From assembly GCA_017506865.1 (NCBI GenBank), contig JAFCMP010000534.1, positions 612,397 through 676,396 on the forward strand: a stretch of 64,000 nucleotides of DNA, given 5' to 3'. Shown piece by piece: positions 1 through 12,100 of the stretch (position 1 is its first letter; every line of letters starts with the position of its first letter). The position numbers and the translations under genes were made by a program. This stretch comes from Tribonema minus. Its lineage: Eukaryota > Sar > Xanthophyceae > Tribonematales > Tribonemataceae. Under the pieces are notes generated by a model that was given only the letters and a program-made list of their open reading frames with translations, made no database searches and had not been told where the DNA came from.

Positions 1-452
1 CGCCGCCCTGCGTACGTCAGCGACAAGAACTCATTCATCAGCATACTGTTGACATGTTCAACAGTCCAAAACGTGCAGCATCCTGGCAGCAAGTATGTGA
101 GGTGCTTCAGCTTCAACTTCACAAGCAACAGATGCGGTAGGCACTGTGACACAAGCCCGCTTCAAGTTATGAGGCATGTGGTTTCAGCCGCATGCCTCAT
201 TGCGACCTGAACCAACCCTGACCACACGGCTTCTGATGTTACAGACACATCTGATGGCAGTATGGTGCTGCTTTTCTGACTGTGCCAGCTGAACGTTCAT
301 CACCATTTCGGTGTGGCAGAGTAGAACCACACCTTTGTGCACTTCCCTGAGTCCTTCTCTGCGTCCATGCCAGCTTACACAAGTGCACTTCATACAGTAT
401 CACATTGCTAAATATGAGCAGCTCTGCCAATAATGACTACTCAAGAGCCCAC

Positions 453-3400
453 CTGTGTTGGTGGCCTGTGTCGCGCTGGGCGCCTGACATGTGAAGTGGA
501 AGGCCCTACGTCATCGTCACTAGAGTCGCTGTCCAATGGGCGCTTGGCCAGTGCACTTGACATTTGGGCGGCCTGCTCCAACAGGGCTGCTGGCGGTCTC
601 ATTGGGCCTATGCTGCGGGGCGCCTGAAAACCAGATGGAAACCAAGTGGTGGTGTCAATGCCAATGCGCACCTGGCATCGGATGTGTACACGCACTAACA
701 CGTAGCATACCAGTAGACCCACAAGAACTTGAACTGCTGAACTTATCAAGCACTGTTGCCTGAGACATCACGTGCATCATGACAGGGCCAATATGTAACG
801 AACGGCTCACACTTCAACTAAATACACTGTAACAGATGATACACGCATCAAGTGTCCTCGCTTTCGGGAGCGGCAGCTGCAGCAAGCAAGACCTGCACGG
901 TGCGATGTGAAAAGCGCATGGATCGCGAGCTTGACGTATGGCCCCAGCACCACCCTCAGCACATCAATGAGGCCTCTGTTGAATCGTTGAATCATGTAGC
1001 ACAGCCCCGCAATACAGCAGATTATGGACCACATCAAGCGTTCACAACAATCACAACCATGCTCGCGCACCAGACTTGGGGCGCCGAACAGCCGTTGAGT
1101 ACGCAAAGCAGATTGCACAGTGATCAATTGTAGAATTGCCGTCGTGATCTTCAAGACCGCAGGCGCAGTGCTAGGTACGTACGACAGCGCTACTTGAACT
1201 TGTGATGACCATTGAAGTGGGCAGCACCATTGCAATTTATGGACCCTGGCCGTCATGACCGTGAAACAACAGCTGTCCTTGCTCTGATCACTCGCTCGCA
1301 GTGCAATGCAGAGTTGTAACATGTAGGGGTCAGGTCACCTTTGAGACCAGGTATACCCACCGCAACCATCAAGCTACCTGTGAGTTTGAATTCGACTCAT
1401 TGCTATACTTTAGGCGGCGTGAATCACCATGACGCACGTTACAGCGCACCACACATACTGTACTTACACAAACACGATTTTTTGTGACCACAGCTCTGCA
1501 CATGGTAGTCCGTGATGCGAGCGCCACGCACCTTAGGCTCTGGGCTGGTTTCAGGCGGTGCTGCAGCTGCGCCACCTTCACCAGCCTCTTCACCAGTGGC
1601 TGCTGGTTGTGCTACTGCTTCTGACGCTGAAACATATGTGTCCATGACAAGCGTGACTGCTTGTCTACACGCCTCTATGTACTGCTCCTCCACTTGCGCA
1701 GCAGCTCCAGCAGCAGTTGAAGTTGAAGTTGGCAGGCCGTAGCCCTCGCTCGCACCATCGTCATCGCCATCCCGGGTTTGCAGTACCAGTCCCAGCGCTT
1801 CAAAGATGTTCACCTGGCGTACAAGAATGCAGCCGTGTCACCTCGCCAACTTGTGTTTGCAGCAGCAGCGTCCAGTTGCAGCACCATACTTTATGATACA
1901 GGTGGCAAGAATAAGGATCAGTCAAAGATGGTGAGGCCTAGTCTAGCCTCACGCCTAGCAGTCTTAGGAAGATGTGCATGTACAGCTTTTGCTTTATTTA
2001 CTCATGCAAAGTATTTAACCTCCGAACTAAACCACAATTGTTGCATCAGGGTACACATACTTCAACAATCAAGCCTCAGTACAGTCGCTATCCCGAAATG
2101 AGCGAGATGGGGACGGGACTCAAGGGTGCTGTTGAGGCTGAACATAGGATCGCGAGTTTGATGACGTTGGTATGACCCTAACCCTAACCCTAACCCTAAC
2201 CCTAAGTCACCGCACTGCAGTCAAAAGCAGCAGCTTGCAAACACACGGCACGTATGCGCTCGTGTGCACTCGTGTCCAGGATACAATGATGTCGATGAAT
2301 CTTCAAGCAGAGAAGCTTTATTGCAACGACCAACAGCGGCTGCCACACCGCTGAACACAGAGCACGCACATACACAGTAACGCCAGACATCTGCATATAG
2401 GGAAAGTGCAAGCAGCGTTGTTACAACCCTAAACTAACCGTCATCCTTAAGACCTGCTGCAACACGCACTGATCAGGCTCAAAACATTTGAGTTGATGCG
2501 GCCGCTGGTGTAACCCTTGTAAAGTAAACGACATGCGTGACCTGACCCTGGAGACCTATTGTGAGTTCAGGTGTGGCGTTACTGCAGGTGACAGGTGACA
2601 GCCCTCCACTCATACTACTAGTGAAACAGTGGCAATGCAGCTGTCTGCACTCTGTATGATCCACATTTGAAGTTGATGAGACAGGTAGCGGGGTCGGTGA
2701 CTCACCAGAAAATCTCTGAGGGTATCATCCCCCACATCGGACACCACCACCAGCTCCCCTGACAGCAGCTGCTGCATCAGCGCAGGCAGCTCCCCCCCTA
2801 TACCCTCCATGCCCTCCCTCGCTGCCATCTCTGCCACCAGCTCCTTACACTGCGCTAAGGCAGTGGTCGCATCCGGTGGGCACACAGGGGCCTCCACTAG
2901 CCCATGGTGATCCAGCAGGCTGCACAGTTTGGACATGGAGCTGGGTGTGCCATCACCGGTCTGTGAAATGATGCAGATTGACAAGGGGGGTATCAAAACG
3001 ACGGTGAGCTTTGAACAGAGATTAAATGCCATGCACGACGTGATCTGCTGATGATAATGACAACGCCTTCTCCACTGCATTTGGATGTGCATTGGCTGTG
3101 GCACGGCTCAGCAGGCAGCATTACCTGCACTGTGAACATCAGCAGAGCGAAGGTGAATGGTGACAGCCAACGTAGTCCAGAAAATGATTGTCAGGCCAGC
3201 AGCGCGTATATGACATGAATGTGCTGATGCTTGGTCACCAAACATTGGCGGTGCATCAGGTAGGATTGGGATAATAAGTTATAATCAACTTCCATGCCAT
3301 GTGTACAAGCGCACAGACGCTATAATGTGCGCAAGCGACGCCTGGCAATGGCATGGCTGCGATATCACTGTTGCCAAATCATGCAGTTCAGGATGCGCTG

Positions 3401-4212
3401 TTGACTGTATGAGGAGGACGCTTGCGCAGAAAAGCGACGCATGCATGTCATCAGCAAGACGACCATGATAATGCTTTAGTACGGACGCTTTGCAAGGACA
3501 TCTGTGATTGTAGCAGCGGCCACGGACAACCATCAGTCGTTGGGCTCAAAGCAATGCTAGTCCTCAATAGTTTCCATGTTTGTACCACTGTCACCAGCCA
3601 ATAGCGTAATGGGGCAGGATGCACCAATTGCCCTGATCAGCAATGTTGTCACCAGCCACCAGCCAATAGCGTAATGGGGCAGGATGCACCAGTTTCCCTG
3701 ACCAGCAAGCATGCATTGCTCGTGCTGCTGCGTACCTCTGCATGTCTGAAGGTCAAAGACGTTTCATCATCCCCGTGCCGCTCCAGCCCCAGATGCTTCA
3801 GCAGAGCTGCCAGCATCAGCTTGAGCTTTGCATTGCCCACACCGTCCAGACACACTGCTTCGCCAGCATCGACCGCCTCCAGCAAAGACGCCAGCTCCGT
3901 GGGCAGTGCAGGAAAGGAGCACAGCATGGCAGTCAGCAGCTGCAGGGATTCGGGCAGCGCTGCCAGAGCATCCGCTGCAGCGGCCGCCTCTTGAGCTGCA
4001 GCGACCTTATCTCCGTCGCGAGCTGCATGATCAGGCCTCAGCCGCTTTCGACTGATGCTGATGCTGGACGAAGAAGCGCTATCGCTGGAGGAGCTCGCGC
4101 TTCGTGCATGCCTGCTGTGCTTGCGGTGGTGCTTTTTTCTATCTTTCTTGCTGTGCTTGTCCTTCTTTCGCTTCTTGCTGTCGTGCTTTTTGCTGCTGCT
4201 GCTACGACCCAT
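453..4212 (-). CDS. GPALPP-motif (DUF3752-like) Lys/Ser-rich nuclear protein, 3' end open
   Basis: Four exons join in frame on the minus strand: 4212-3736 (159 codons), 2960-2706 (85), 1813-1532 (94) and 623-453 (57). All introns are phase 0 with good donors (GTACGC, GTGAGT, GTGCGT, GTGGGC). The ATG at 4212 opens MGRSSSSKKHDSKKRKKDKH, a basic Lys/Arg/His/Ser tract of about 60 residues typical of nuclear RS-like proteins. It is followed by an Ala/Leu-rich helical region. Exon 4 carries IGPMRPPAALLEQAAQM and later SDSSDDDVGP, which I read as degenerate copies of the IGPAMP...ELLAAAAEM and GPAPP motifs of plant GPALPP/DUF3752 proteins. The Asp/Ser cluster before the second motif also fits. No stop was accepted in exon 4: an in-frame TGA lies just past the GTGGGC donor, so either the protein ends there or further exons lie below position 450. 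Family assignment is by remembered motif similarity only; the exon chain is firmer than the name. Confidence 0.62.
2176..2205 (-). repeat. Interstitial telomeric repeat, five CCCTAA units
   Basis: Five perfect CCCTAA units on the + strand, in the opposite orientation to the terminal array. They lie in intron 2 of the minus-strand GPALPP-type gene. They may be an old telomere insertion or a double-strand-break repair scar. Confidence 0.9.
3590..3710. repeat. Local tandem duplication, ~60-bp unit
   Basis: Two adjacent diverged copies share AGCCAATAGCGTAATGGGGC followed by AGGATGCACCA, starting near 3595 and 3661. The second copy reaches to just short of the exon 1 donor of the GPALPP-type gene, so the duplication lies in its first intron. 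Confidence 0.8.
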
Positions 4213-4400
4213 TGCAGAGTGCCGGATCCGGAACCCCTGCAAACGCAAACCTCGAGAGATCCTGATCGATCTTTCAAGTTCTACATTGAAGTTAAGAAAG
4301 TTGAAGTAAATTTCAAAAGGAAAAGCCATGGTGGTGGCTGCACCTCTCCGGACGCATAGCTGACTGGCGCGCAGTGGTTATTTGAAGATATTCGGCCATC
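4213..4400. promoter_or_regulatory. Shared promoter region of a divergent gene pair
   Basis: 188 bp separate the ATG of the minus-strand gene (4212) from the ATG of the plus-strand gene (4401). Both 5' UTRs and core promoters must fit here unless upstream non-coding exons exist. It holds two copies of a TTGAAGTT/TTGAAGTA motif (near 4287 and 4301) and no convincing TATA box. Co-regulation of the pair is an inference from layout only. Confidence 0.5.
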
Positions 4401-7400
4401 ATGGCGCCACGGCCTGGCAGGACGCGCTCGTCCCACCTGTGGTCATTCGTAATTTTTTTGACAGTTGTAGGCGCGGATGTGCAAGTTGCTTTGGCTGCCT
4501 CTTCCGCCTCCGGTGCACAGAAAGGAGTTGCCGAGCCTGAACTAGCAGCAAATACGGTGAGTCATCTCTCAATGTTGTCTCAGGGACCCATGGGTGGCAC
4601 GCGTACTTGTGCATCTGAAGCCACACGTGTAATCTCTGCTCTTGTAGGCTGGGCAAAAGGTGGCAGCCGGCAGTTTCAGGGCTGGTGCGGCGTTGCCAGC
4701 GGCGCCAGCAAGCACAGAAGTGAAGATGAGCGAGGTTGGCGCATATCAGGGGCCCAGCTATGTCCAAAGCATGCAAGTCATGATTACGCGAGGAATGCGC
4801 AAGACGCTCACGGACAGCCTGCATTACACAGAGGAGGAGGTGAACGACATGGAGCCTCAGATAGCAGCCATCGTGGTGAGTGAATGCTACAGATTGTAAT
4901 AAAAAGCCCTGGTTCTGACAAGTGCTTTTGCATCACCAGGCGGTGATTTTCTTGCCCAGACAAGTGACGGTTGGCGCTGATGTAGCGGTTGCTTCTAGCA
5001 GTTTCTCCTGCTTTTTCAAGTGTGCAGAGCAAATTTTTGGTTCAAAACCGTCAAGCCTGATCAATTGCTCGATCTTTTTTCAAGTGACCTGTGTTTGACG
5101 CTAATCACAACAGTGCCTGCCAACAATCAATTGGTTGCAGAGTGAATGCACACAATGTGACAGTTCACGAACCACTTTCTGCCCCATTGCAGAGGTAATA
5201 CACGGTACAAGTTGACAACCACCACTTAAAGGCAACATCCGATGCATTACTTATTGTGTGCGTGCGCAGATTGAGAAGGGCCTGCCCCGCCCTCGTGCTG
5301 GCATGCCGATAGCCTGGCGCAAGAGCTTCAGGCGCCGCGAAAGCGCTTCCAGGGGCCCTTCCAGCCGAGCGCTGGCTGCAATCAGGGGCGTGGCAGCAGG
5401 GCCGGTGGCAGTGTTCAGCAGCACAGCAGCAGTGCTCAGGCGGGTGGCGCTGCCAGTTGCAGCGGTTGCAGTTGTTGCATACGGGGTCACCTACGCTGCG
5501 CCGCTGCTGCTGCCGGCTTGGCAACGGGCGATGGATTTGTTTGCACGCGATCGACCGCACGCCACGAACGAACGCAGCAGCAGCAGCAGCACTGGTGGCG
5601 GCAGCGGCAGCAGCAGCTACTGGGGAGGGGAGACAGACCTGGGGGATGGTCGTGCTGCCAGGGGGGGGGGAAGAAAGGAGCGACACTCCAATGACCCGGA
5701 GCACAAGGTGCGCGCTGGCAACGTTGATTTTTGGGATCTGATCCGTAGCTCTGTGCTAGCATTGCTTGTGTGTTAATCAGTTCTATCGGAAAGCCAGTTG
5801 GCTGTGCGGTCATTGTATTCGGGCGTTTTCAGCAGCTAGAGTTGCCCAAAACTCGTTGAAGACTCATGGAATCAGATTGAACGTGGGACCTGCAAGTGTA
5901 TGCTCACGCATTTGCTTGCACAATTGTCAATTCACCACAACATCGGCAAAATCGAGCAACAAGGTGTAGCCTCTGCTATGCATGGTGTGCATGCCAAACT
6001 GTCGCTAACCCTCTTGACACTTGAATTGATACCTGCCGCAAAAGTAACGTTACACATGCGCTGACGTCATGGAGTTATTGGACTGCTAACCGGAACACCA
6101 GTATCAGATATGTTCAGCATCAACTTGAACCTCAGTGCTGGTGCAAGAAAATGGCATCTGCTGAACAACGGCAGCTTGGTCCCCCAGTAGCAGGCAGCAG
6201 CTGCACTGCTTTTGGTACTTGGGGTAACACAATGAGTCGGCAAGTAGTAGATTGCTGGAGATCTTGCAACAGACCACGTGCTGCTTGATGCAGAGCCACA
6301 CGATTCACTACGTAGATGCATGCGACCTATCTTCATGATGACTTTGACAATTCAAAAGATCTTGAGTATGGCACCAGGTCATTCATGCCCTTGGCGATCA
6401 TCAACAATTGAGGGTTGGGCGTGGCAGCACCGCATCTAGCCATTGCGTTGTACATGCCTGCTTTATATAATGTATGTTGGGCACTCTGCATATGCAGGGA
6501 CGGGGATCTGTTGCATCACGCAATCGCCGAAGTCAGGGCAAGAGCAACGTTCGCGACGCAGACGAGCTCATGGCATATGACGACGACGCAGCATTTGAGG
6601 GACTTCTGCAGCACCAGGTAATGAACAAGTATTGAATTCTCGCAAATTTTTGGGCATTGCACACTTTTTGGTTGGTGTCAGCCATGTCGTATCATGGTGG
6701 TGAATGGTGTCATGCAAGACAAAGGAATGGAAAAGACGGGCAGAACAACACAATGTAACCATGCCAAGTTGTAGACACACGCATTTATTGTCAGCACCCT
6801 GACCTTGACCTGAATGTCCTGCGTATGTGCATTCAAAGGCAACTTTTATGGGCCATGATTGCAGCAGCACGTTGGGCCCTTGACAGTGCTCTATGACAAG
6901 CACACTTATTTGCACCGTTGCTCAATCTGCACAAGTTGTATTGAGCAAAACGAATGAGATTTGCGTATTCATCCAGCAAAAACGTGTTGGGTGAGAGTCT
7001 GGGTGCGCTGAATGTAGGTGATCACTGTAACTTACAAAGGGCTGCATGCAACCTGGCATCCAAGTACGCTCGTCACACTTCATGTTCCCGAGTCTCCAGA
7101 CAAGTGCGACCTGCATGGGACGTCAATTATTGAAGCTACCTCGTAAAAGCAATAATAATCATTGATTGCGCACATTTGCTCGTCGTTTGTCCGTCAGGAG
7201 AAACATGGGGCTGCAGCGTCGTCGACGCTTCTAGATGACGAGTTTCCAGCGGACCTAGAGCAGCTGGAGGAGCTAGAGCAGGAGTGGGCAGCAGCGGCGT
7301 CAAAAGCGAGCTTTCGCGGCGGCAGCGGCGCCGGTAAGGCCCTGGCTGACCTGGAAGACCACTTTCAACTGGGGACCAGAGGCAACAAGCAGCAACAGAC

Positions 7401-7680
7401 AGCAGGCAAGCAGGAACACTCCCTGTTTTGGTGGGGCGGCAGCGGCAAGAAGCAACAAGAAGAGGGCGACTCTCCCCTTCAACCTTGGGAAGAACCCGTT
7501 CAGGAGCAAGCGAAGGGGAAGGGGAAGAGGGGGGGCAGGAAGGGGAAGAAGGGGGAGGCAAAGCAGGATGAACGACAAGGGGGCGAAAGCTGGCTGGACA
7601 GGAAGCTGAGCAGTGCACTAGGGCTTGGTGGCGGCGCTGGTTCTTCTTCATCTGGGGCCAGAGGGGGTGGGCGGCAATAA
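4401..7680 (+). CDS. Membrane protein of unknown function, 474 residues, five exons
   Basis: Exons 4401-4556, 4648-4875, 5270-5707, 6498-6617 and 7198-7680 splice in frame. All four introns are phase 0 and their lengths sum to exactly 474 codons plus TAA. The start MAPRPGRTRSSHLWSFVIFL gives a basic then hydrophobic leader that looks like a signal peptide or organelle-targeting sequence ending near VALAA. Exon 2 encodes a conserved-looking acidic helix with YTEEEVNDMEPQIAAIV. Exon 3 has Arg-rich patches and one strong hydrophobic span (about residues 190-230, VALPVAAVAVVAYG). Exon 4 encodes MAYDDDAAFEGLLQHQ. The last exon has a second acidic helix (EQLEELEQEW), a Lys/Gly-rich stretch and a Gly/Ser tail. 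The layout suggests a single-pass or two-pass protein with charged soluble tails. I do not recognise the family. A TGTAA motif at 7947, 267 bp past the stop, may be the poly(A) signal used by chlorophycean algae. Confidence 0.72.
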
Positions 7681-9100
7681 TACTCTCAAGTGCTTTGCCA
7701 GCACCTGATCCACTGTGCTGTATGTGCATGAGTGCCATAAAGTGATGGGGGCCCCAGTTGAAGTTGCAGTTCCAGCACCTTCTCCGCAGGAAGAGAGCTG
7801 CAGGTACAGCAGAGTGGCAGACGTGTCATGAGAGCGTCTCGTTGCCGCCCTGTTGCAGATCATTAGGTGGTGCATCAATGGTCCAGATGTGTCATACCGG
7901 CAATGGCCGTTGGCGTAGCGCCGGCAACAAACTGTGAGTAGAGGGATGTAAGTTTGGAGAGCACAATGACATTAAGCACATGTATGAACGAACACAGGCA
8001 TACGTTGGGCTGCTCGCCATGTTGCTGCAACTGCTTTCGATATGCACACAAGCTCAGATCACAAGTGCGCCATCATTGTGCCTGTGCCGCCGTGCTTTTG
8101 TGGCGGCTCAAGCGATTTGCGATGCTGTACAGGACAGTGCACGCCAACCACCATGTCACTTATTTTGAGGTGTTGTAATGGGAGAACTGCCAGGCAACAT
8201 CATCATGATGCATTGGAACGAATGTGTCGCGCCTGCCAGTGTACATGTTAACCGCGCAACTGCTCAAGCACATGGGCAGCAACTCTCAGCGTTTGATCAC
8301 AGCGTGATTCACCTGACCCTCAGACAGCCGCCTCTGCAGTCGCATGTCACCCATGTGGGTGTCCAGCCTCTGGGTCCCCATAGTGACGATCGAGGGGATG
8401 TCAACCGCTGAATGGCCATTGCAGCACGCTCGTGAAACCTGACAATGTCCATGGCTCATGCTTTGTGACGTGGCTGCTACAACAGCGACATCTGCACAAA
8501 TTTTAAAGCTGAACCTCATGTCATTACTGCCTCTGTGGTCAATGCACGCTGTGCGGCTTTCAACTCAGCTCAGGTGTCTTCGTGTACACTCTAGTGACCA
8601 AATACGGTACGCAGGCTGAATGATGCATGTAGTCATATGACAGAGCAAGGGCCTTTGGCCCTTGCACCAATTCTCGTACAAAAAACAGCAGCAGTGCCGT
8701 CATTTCACTGTTTCATGGCATCAATCACAGGTAGAAGTGCACACTTGCAAGGACATGCCTGCATCCAACGCGGAGCGCAAAGACAACCACGGCAGCATCT
8801 GCTGTAAATAAAATGTCAGACATTTAAACTTGCCGTGGCCACCAACATGCTGCAGCTATCGCATGGTCGACTGCATGTGTGCCTCTAGTGAGCAGGGGTC
8901 CACACCTGACAACTCATGTGCTTCTTTAAACCCGTACTGCATTTTTGCCTAACGACTGAAACTACCTTTACGTCCCCAATGATTTAGCTCGTTGCTCCCG
9001 CTCAAATCTGTAGCGCTTCAAGTTCCTCTGTGACGTGACAGCGAAGCCACACCGCGCAGCACTGTTTTCACAGCAGCATAGGCCGGCATGACTTCCACCG
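7681..9100. other. Intergenic stretch, no gene seen
   Basis: This holds the likely 3' UTR of the plus-strand membrane-protein gene (possible TGTAA signal at 7947) and then ordinary sequence. The short reading frames lack splice-supported continuation or recognisable motifs. It faces the 3' end of the minus-strand gene that stops at 9101, so it is a convergent intergenic spacer. Confidence 0.6.
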
Positions 9101-12100
9101 TCACACGTCGTCATGCGTGCACTTAAGGGCAGGGGGTCGAATCGAACTGAAAGACAATGCACGCAGTGTCAGATGCGTACTTGGTTGCGTCCACGTTCTC
9201 AATCACGTTGCCGCCAACCTTGTCCAGGACCTGCACAGCAGCGCAGCATCAAGACTCTGAGTTAGCCATTGGCAGGCTTGTATTGCTGGCAATGAGTTAT
9301 CAAGAGGGCAGAGATGAAAGTCTGCAGCAGCGTCAACGCTCAACATGATCTGCCTATTGATACAATTGTACTGCTTGGAATGTTGCCATCATATTCTGCA
9401 CTCCGCGCCTGTGCAATGAGCGACGTTGGGTGGCGGCTGCCATGCTTAACCAGCAACAGATTTTCACTGAGCGCTGCGGAGGCTGGAAGATTTATCAAAG
9501 CACACAATATCAATACCCAGAACTGCAGTGTGTGACGCTGCTGCAGGTGGCAAGTTGGCCTCGAAAAAGTTGCGGTTACTGCAGCATACCGGTGCTGCAG
9601 CAGCCTAGGGTTAGGACACAGATATCACTGCATGTCTTGCGTGTGCGACTTTCACCTACTGAGTCACGTGCAGGTCTCACTGACAGCCTTAAAAGGTTTG
9701 CTGCTCGGGTCATATACCCAGTACGCATTGTGTATGTGTGCGTTCGCGTATGCTTGTCGTTGCCTGTATGCCTGCACGGCGCGCTCTGCAGAATTAAGTT
9801 ACTGCAGTCACTTGATCTACCAGAATACCTGCATGCAACATCACGGACTGCCAAGTGACTCACCTGCCACTGGGTAATGGGCACTTTGATGCACTTGCCA
9901 AGCAAGTTCGACTTGGAGGCTTTTGGCTGAAAAGTCTCGCGCCCGATCTTTGCCTTTCCATCCGCGTTGTACGACTTGAACTGGGTGGGGGTCAGCGCAC
10001 TGTTCAGGTTGGAAAGTGGCTGAAATACGCTGCCATCGAGGTATGTCACTGCGATGCAGAAAGAACAGGGCAGCCTTATGTAAAAAGCATCAAAATACAA
10101 TGCATACAGCCAAAAAGCGCGCTGATGATTCACAAGCGCAACAACCAGTTGCACGTGCAAAAGGATTCCAAGCGCAATGAGTGTGATTCAGACTTGTTCG
10201 CTACACATATGGCCTTGTGCAGCAGCGGAACCATCAGCACCAGCAGCGGTACTCCTCACACACACACACAACAAAACGGCGTGTCTTTCATGACACCTTG
10301 CCACGGGGGGACGGCGCGCAGTGTGCCGCACCGCGGCGCACGGCGTGCAGCGTCTGCGGGCAAAGCCCGGTGTCCCATGTGCGTTGCCTACCCTTGGTCC
10401 CTATGGGGGCCAGGTACTCAACCGGAACACTGACCTCGCAGCAGCTATAGACAGTGTAGGCGCTGACGCGGTCTTTGCTATTGAGCTCTACCTCCTCCGG
10501 ACGTGGAGTCTGCAATGCCCTTAATAGAGTACTATTCAGGGCATCACGCCTGTCTTGTGCCGTGTCCGCCTACTGTCAGCTGGAGGCTCTTGAATCATGT
10601 GCTTGGCGCATGCATGTCTGGCGGTCACATGAGCGGTGATGAAGAGTGAATATTTGAGCGCTGCCAAACCGCGTATTGTGCACATGCCACCCATGTCGAT
10701 GGCTTGCTGGCATCGCACCCCTAACCTCAACCCTATGACCTAGCCCTAACCCTAGCTGGACTAAGCTAGGGCTTGTCCTTACCCTGGTTGAGCCTCTTGA
10801 CAATACTGAAACATGCATCTTTGATGGTCCAGGAGCACTCAGGCTGCTTAAGCAGTTGGCACCTGCCAGTGCACATCACACGTCTGGACAAGTCACGCGC
10901 CGAGTCCGTCGGCATACCTGTTGGCCCGCTGTTGACCGCGCCCAAAATCTTTGCCACATTCTCAACCTTCTCTCGCGTCTTGATGGCGGTGGTGAAGGTG
11001 GTGTTGGGCTGCGCGCAAACAATAATAGTGCGCAAAGTGAAACATCATGAATTGATTACCATTGTCATTGAGTACACAATGCCTTGGGCCCTGTAAAATG
11101 TAAAACGTTTAGAGATATGCAATGAGACTCTGAGAGTATACGCAACTTGGATTTAATGTCACAAAGTGTTACAACACAGTCACAGTGGTAGTAGTTGCAT
11201 CTCTTACACACTCTGATCATGCAACCACGAGCGCACAGCAAAATCACGTGCTGCTACATGGAGTTTTAAAGTTGTTGTGCGCACAGCACGCACGCCAGGG
11301 CGCGCATTAGACTGCCGCAGACTCGCAGCTGAGATACTATCATGTGCCAGAGTGATTATCAAGGGCATCATGACCAAGCACCACTTAACACATCACCTGC
11401 ACTGCACTGCACATCGCGTGCCTTGACAAATCACTCGCCTCAAGGGGTCTCGATAAGTCACTCTTCGAGAAGTTCAGATCAGTCTGAGATTAGCTCAGAC
11501 ACCGTGTGACTGTCACTGACAGATTAGATCTCATGGCCAACTTGTCTTGTCAATCTAGAGTTGAACTTCCCTGCTAGGCCCCGGCCTACTTCAGCAAAAG
11601 GTTGCAGTTGAGGTTAACACTCATTGACAAATCCAAGTTTCAATCGGAATGTTGAGCGTCACGGTTTGAATTGCGAAAAACGGGACCTGAATTGGGAAAA
11701 CAGGACCCAGCACTGCATAAAGGTTTGACCGCTTTCAAATTGGCGAATTCTGGTTGAACCCTGCCAGCGTTCCATGCTCAGTTTCAACCTGATGTTGAGG
11801 TTGTTGGGTAAAGTGCCCAGTGTTGAAGTTGGTTAGGGTTCCGGGTAGTACACAACCACCCTTAGGCTGCTAGCAAAAAGTCTCTCTGCTACATACACAT
11901 TCAATTGTCAAGTTGAATCTCAGTGTGTTGTTTATTTCTAGGATATTATTAAGTAAATTATTTCATTGCTATGATCTTCAATGACTACTCTAATACCGAC
12001 GACACCACAATTGAGTAGAAGTCCATTTGATTACTGTAGGTGCTGTTGATTAGACATCCCATCGCTGGGCCCCGGGGCCCATGGGCACTGGGCATCTTAC

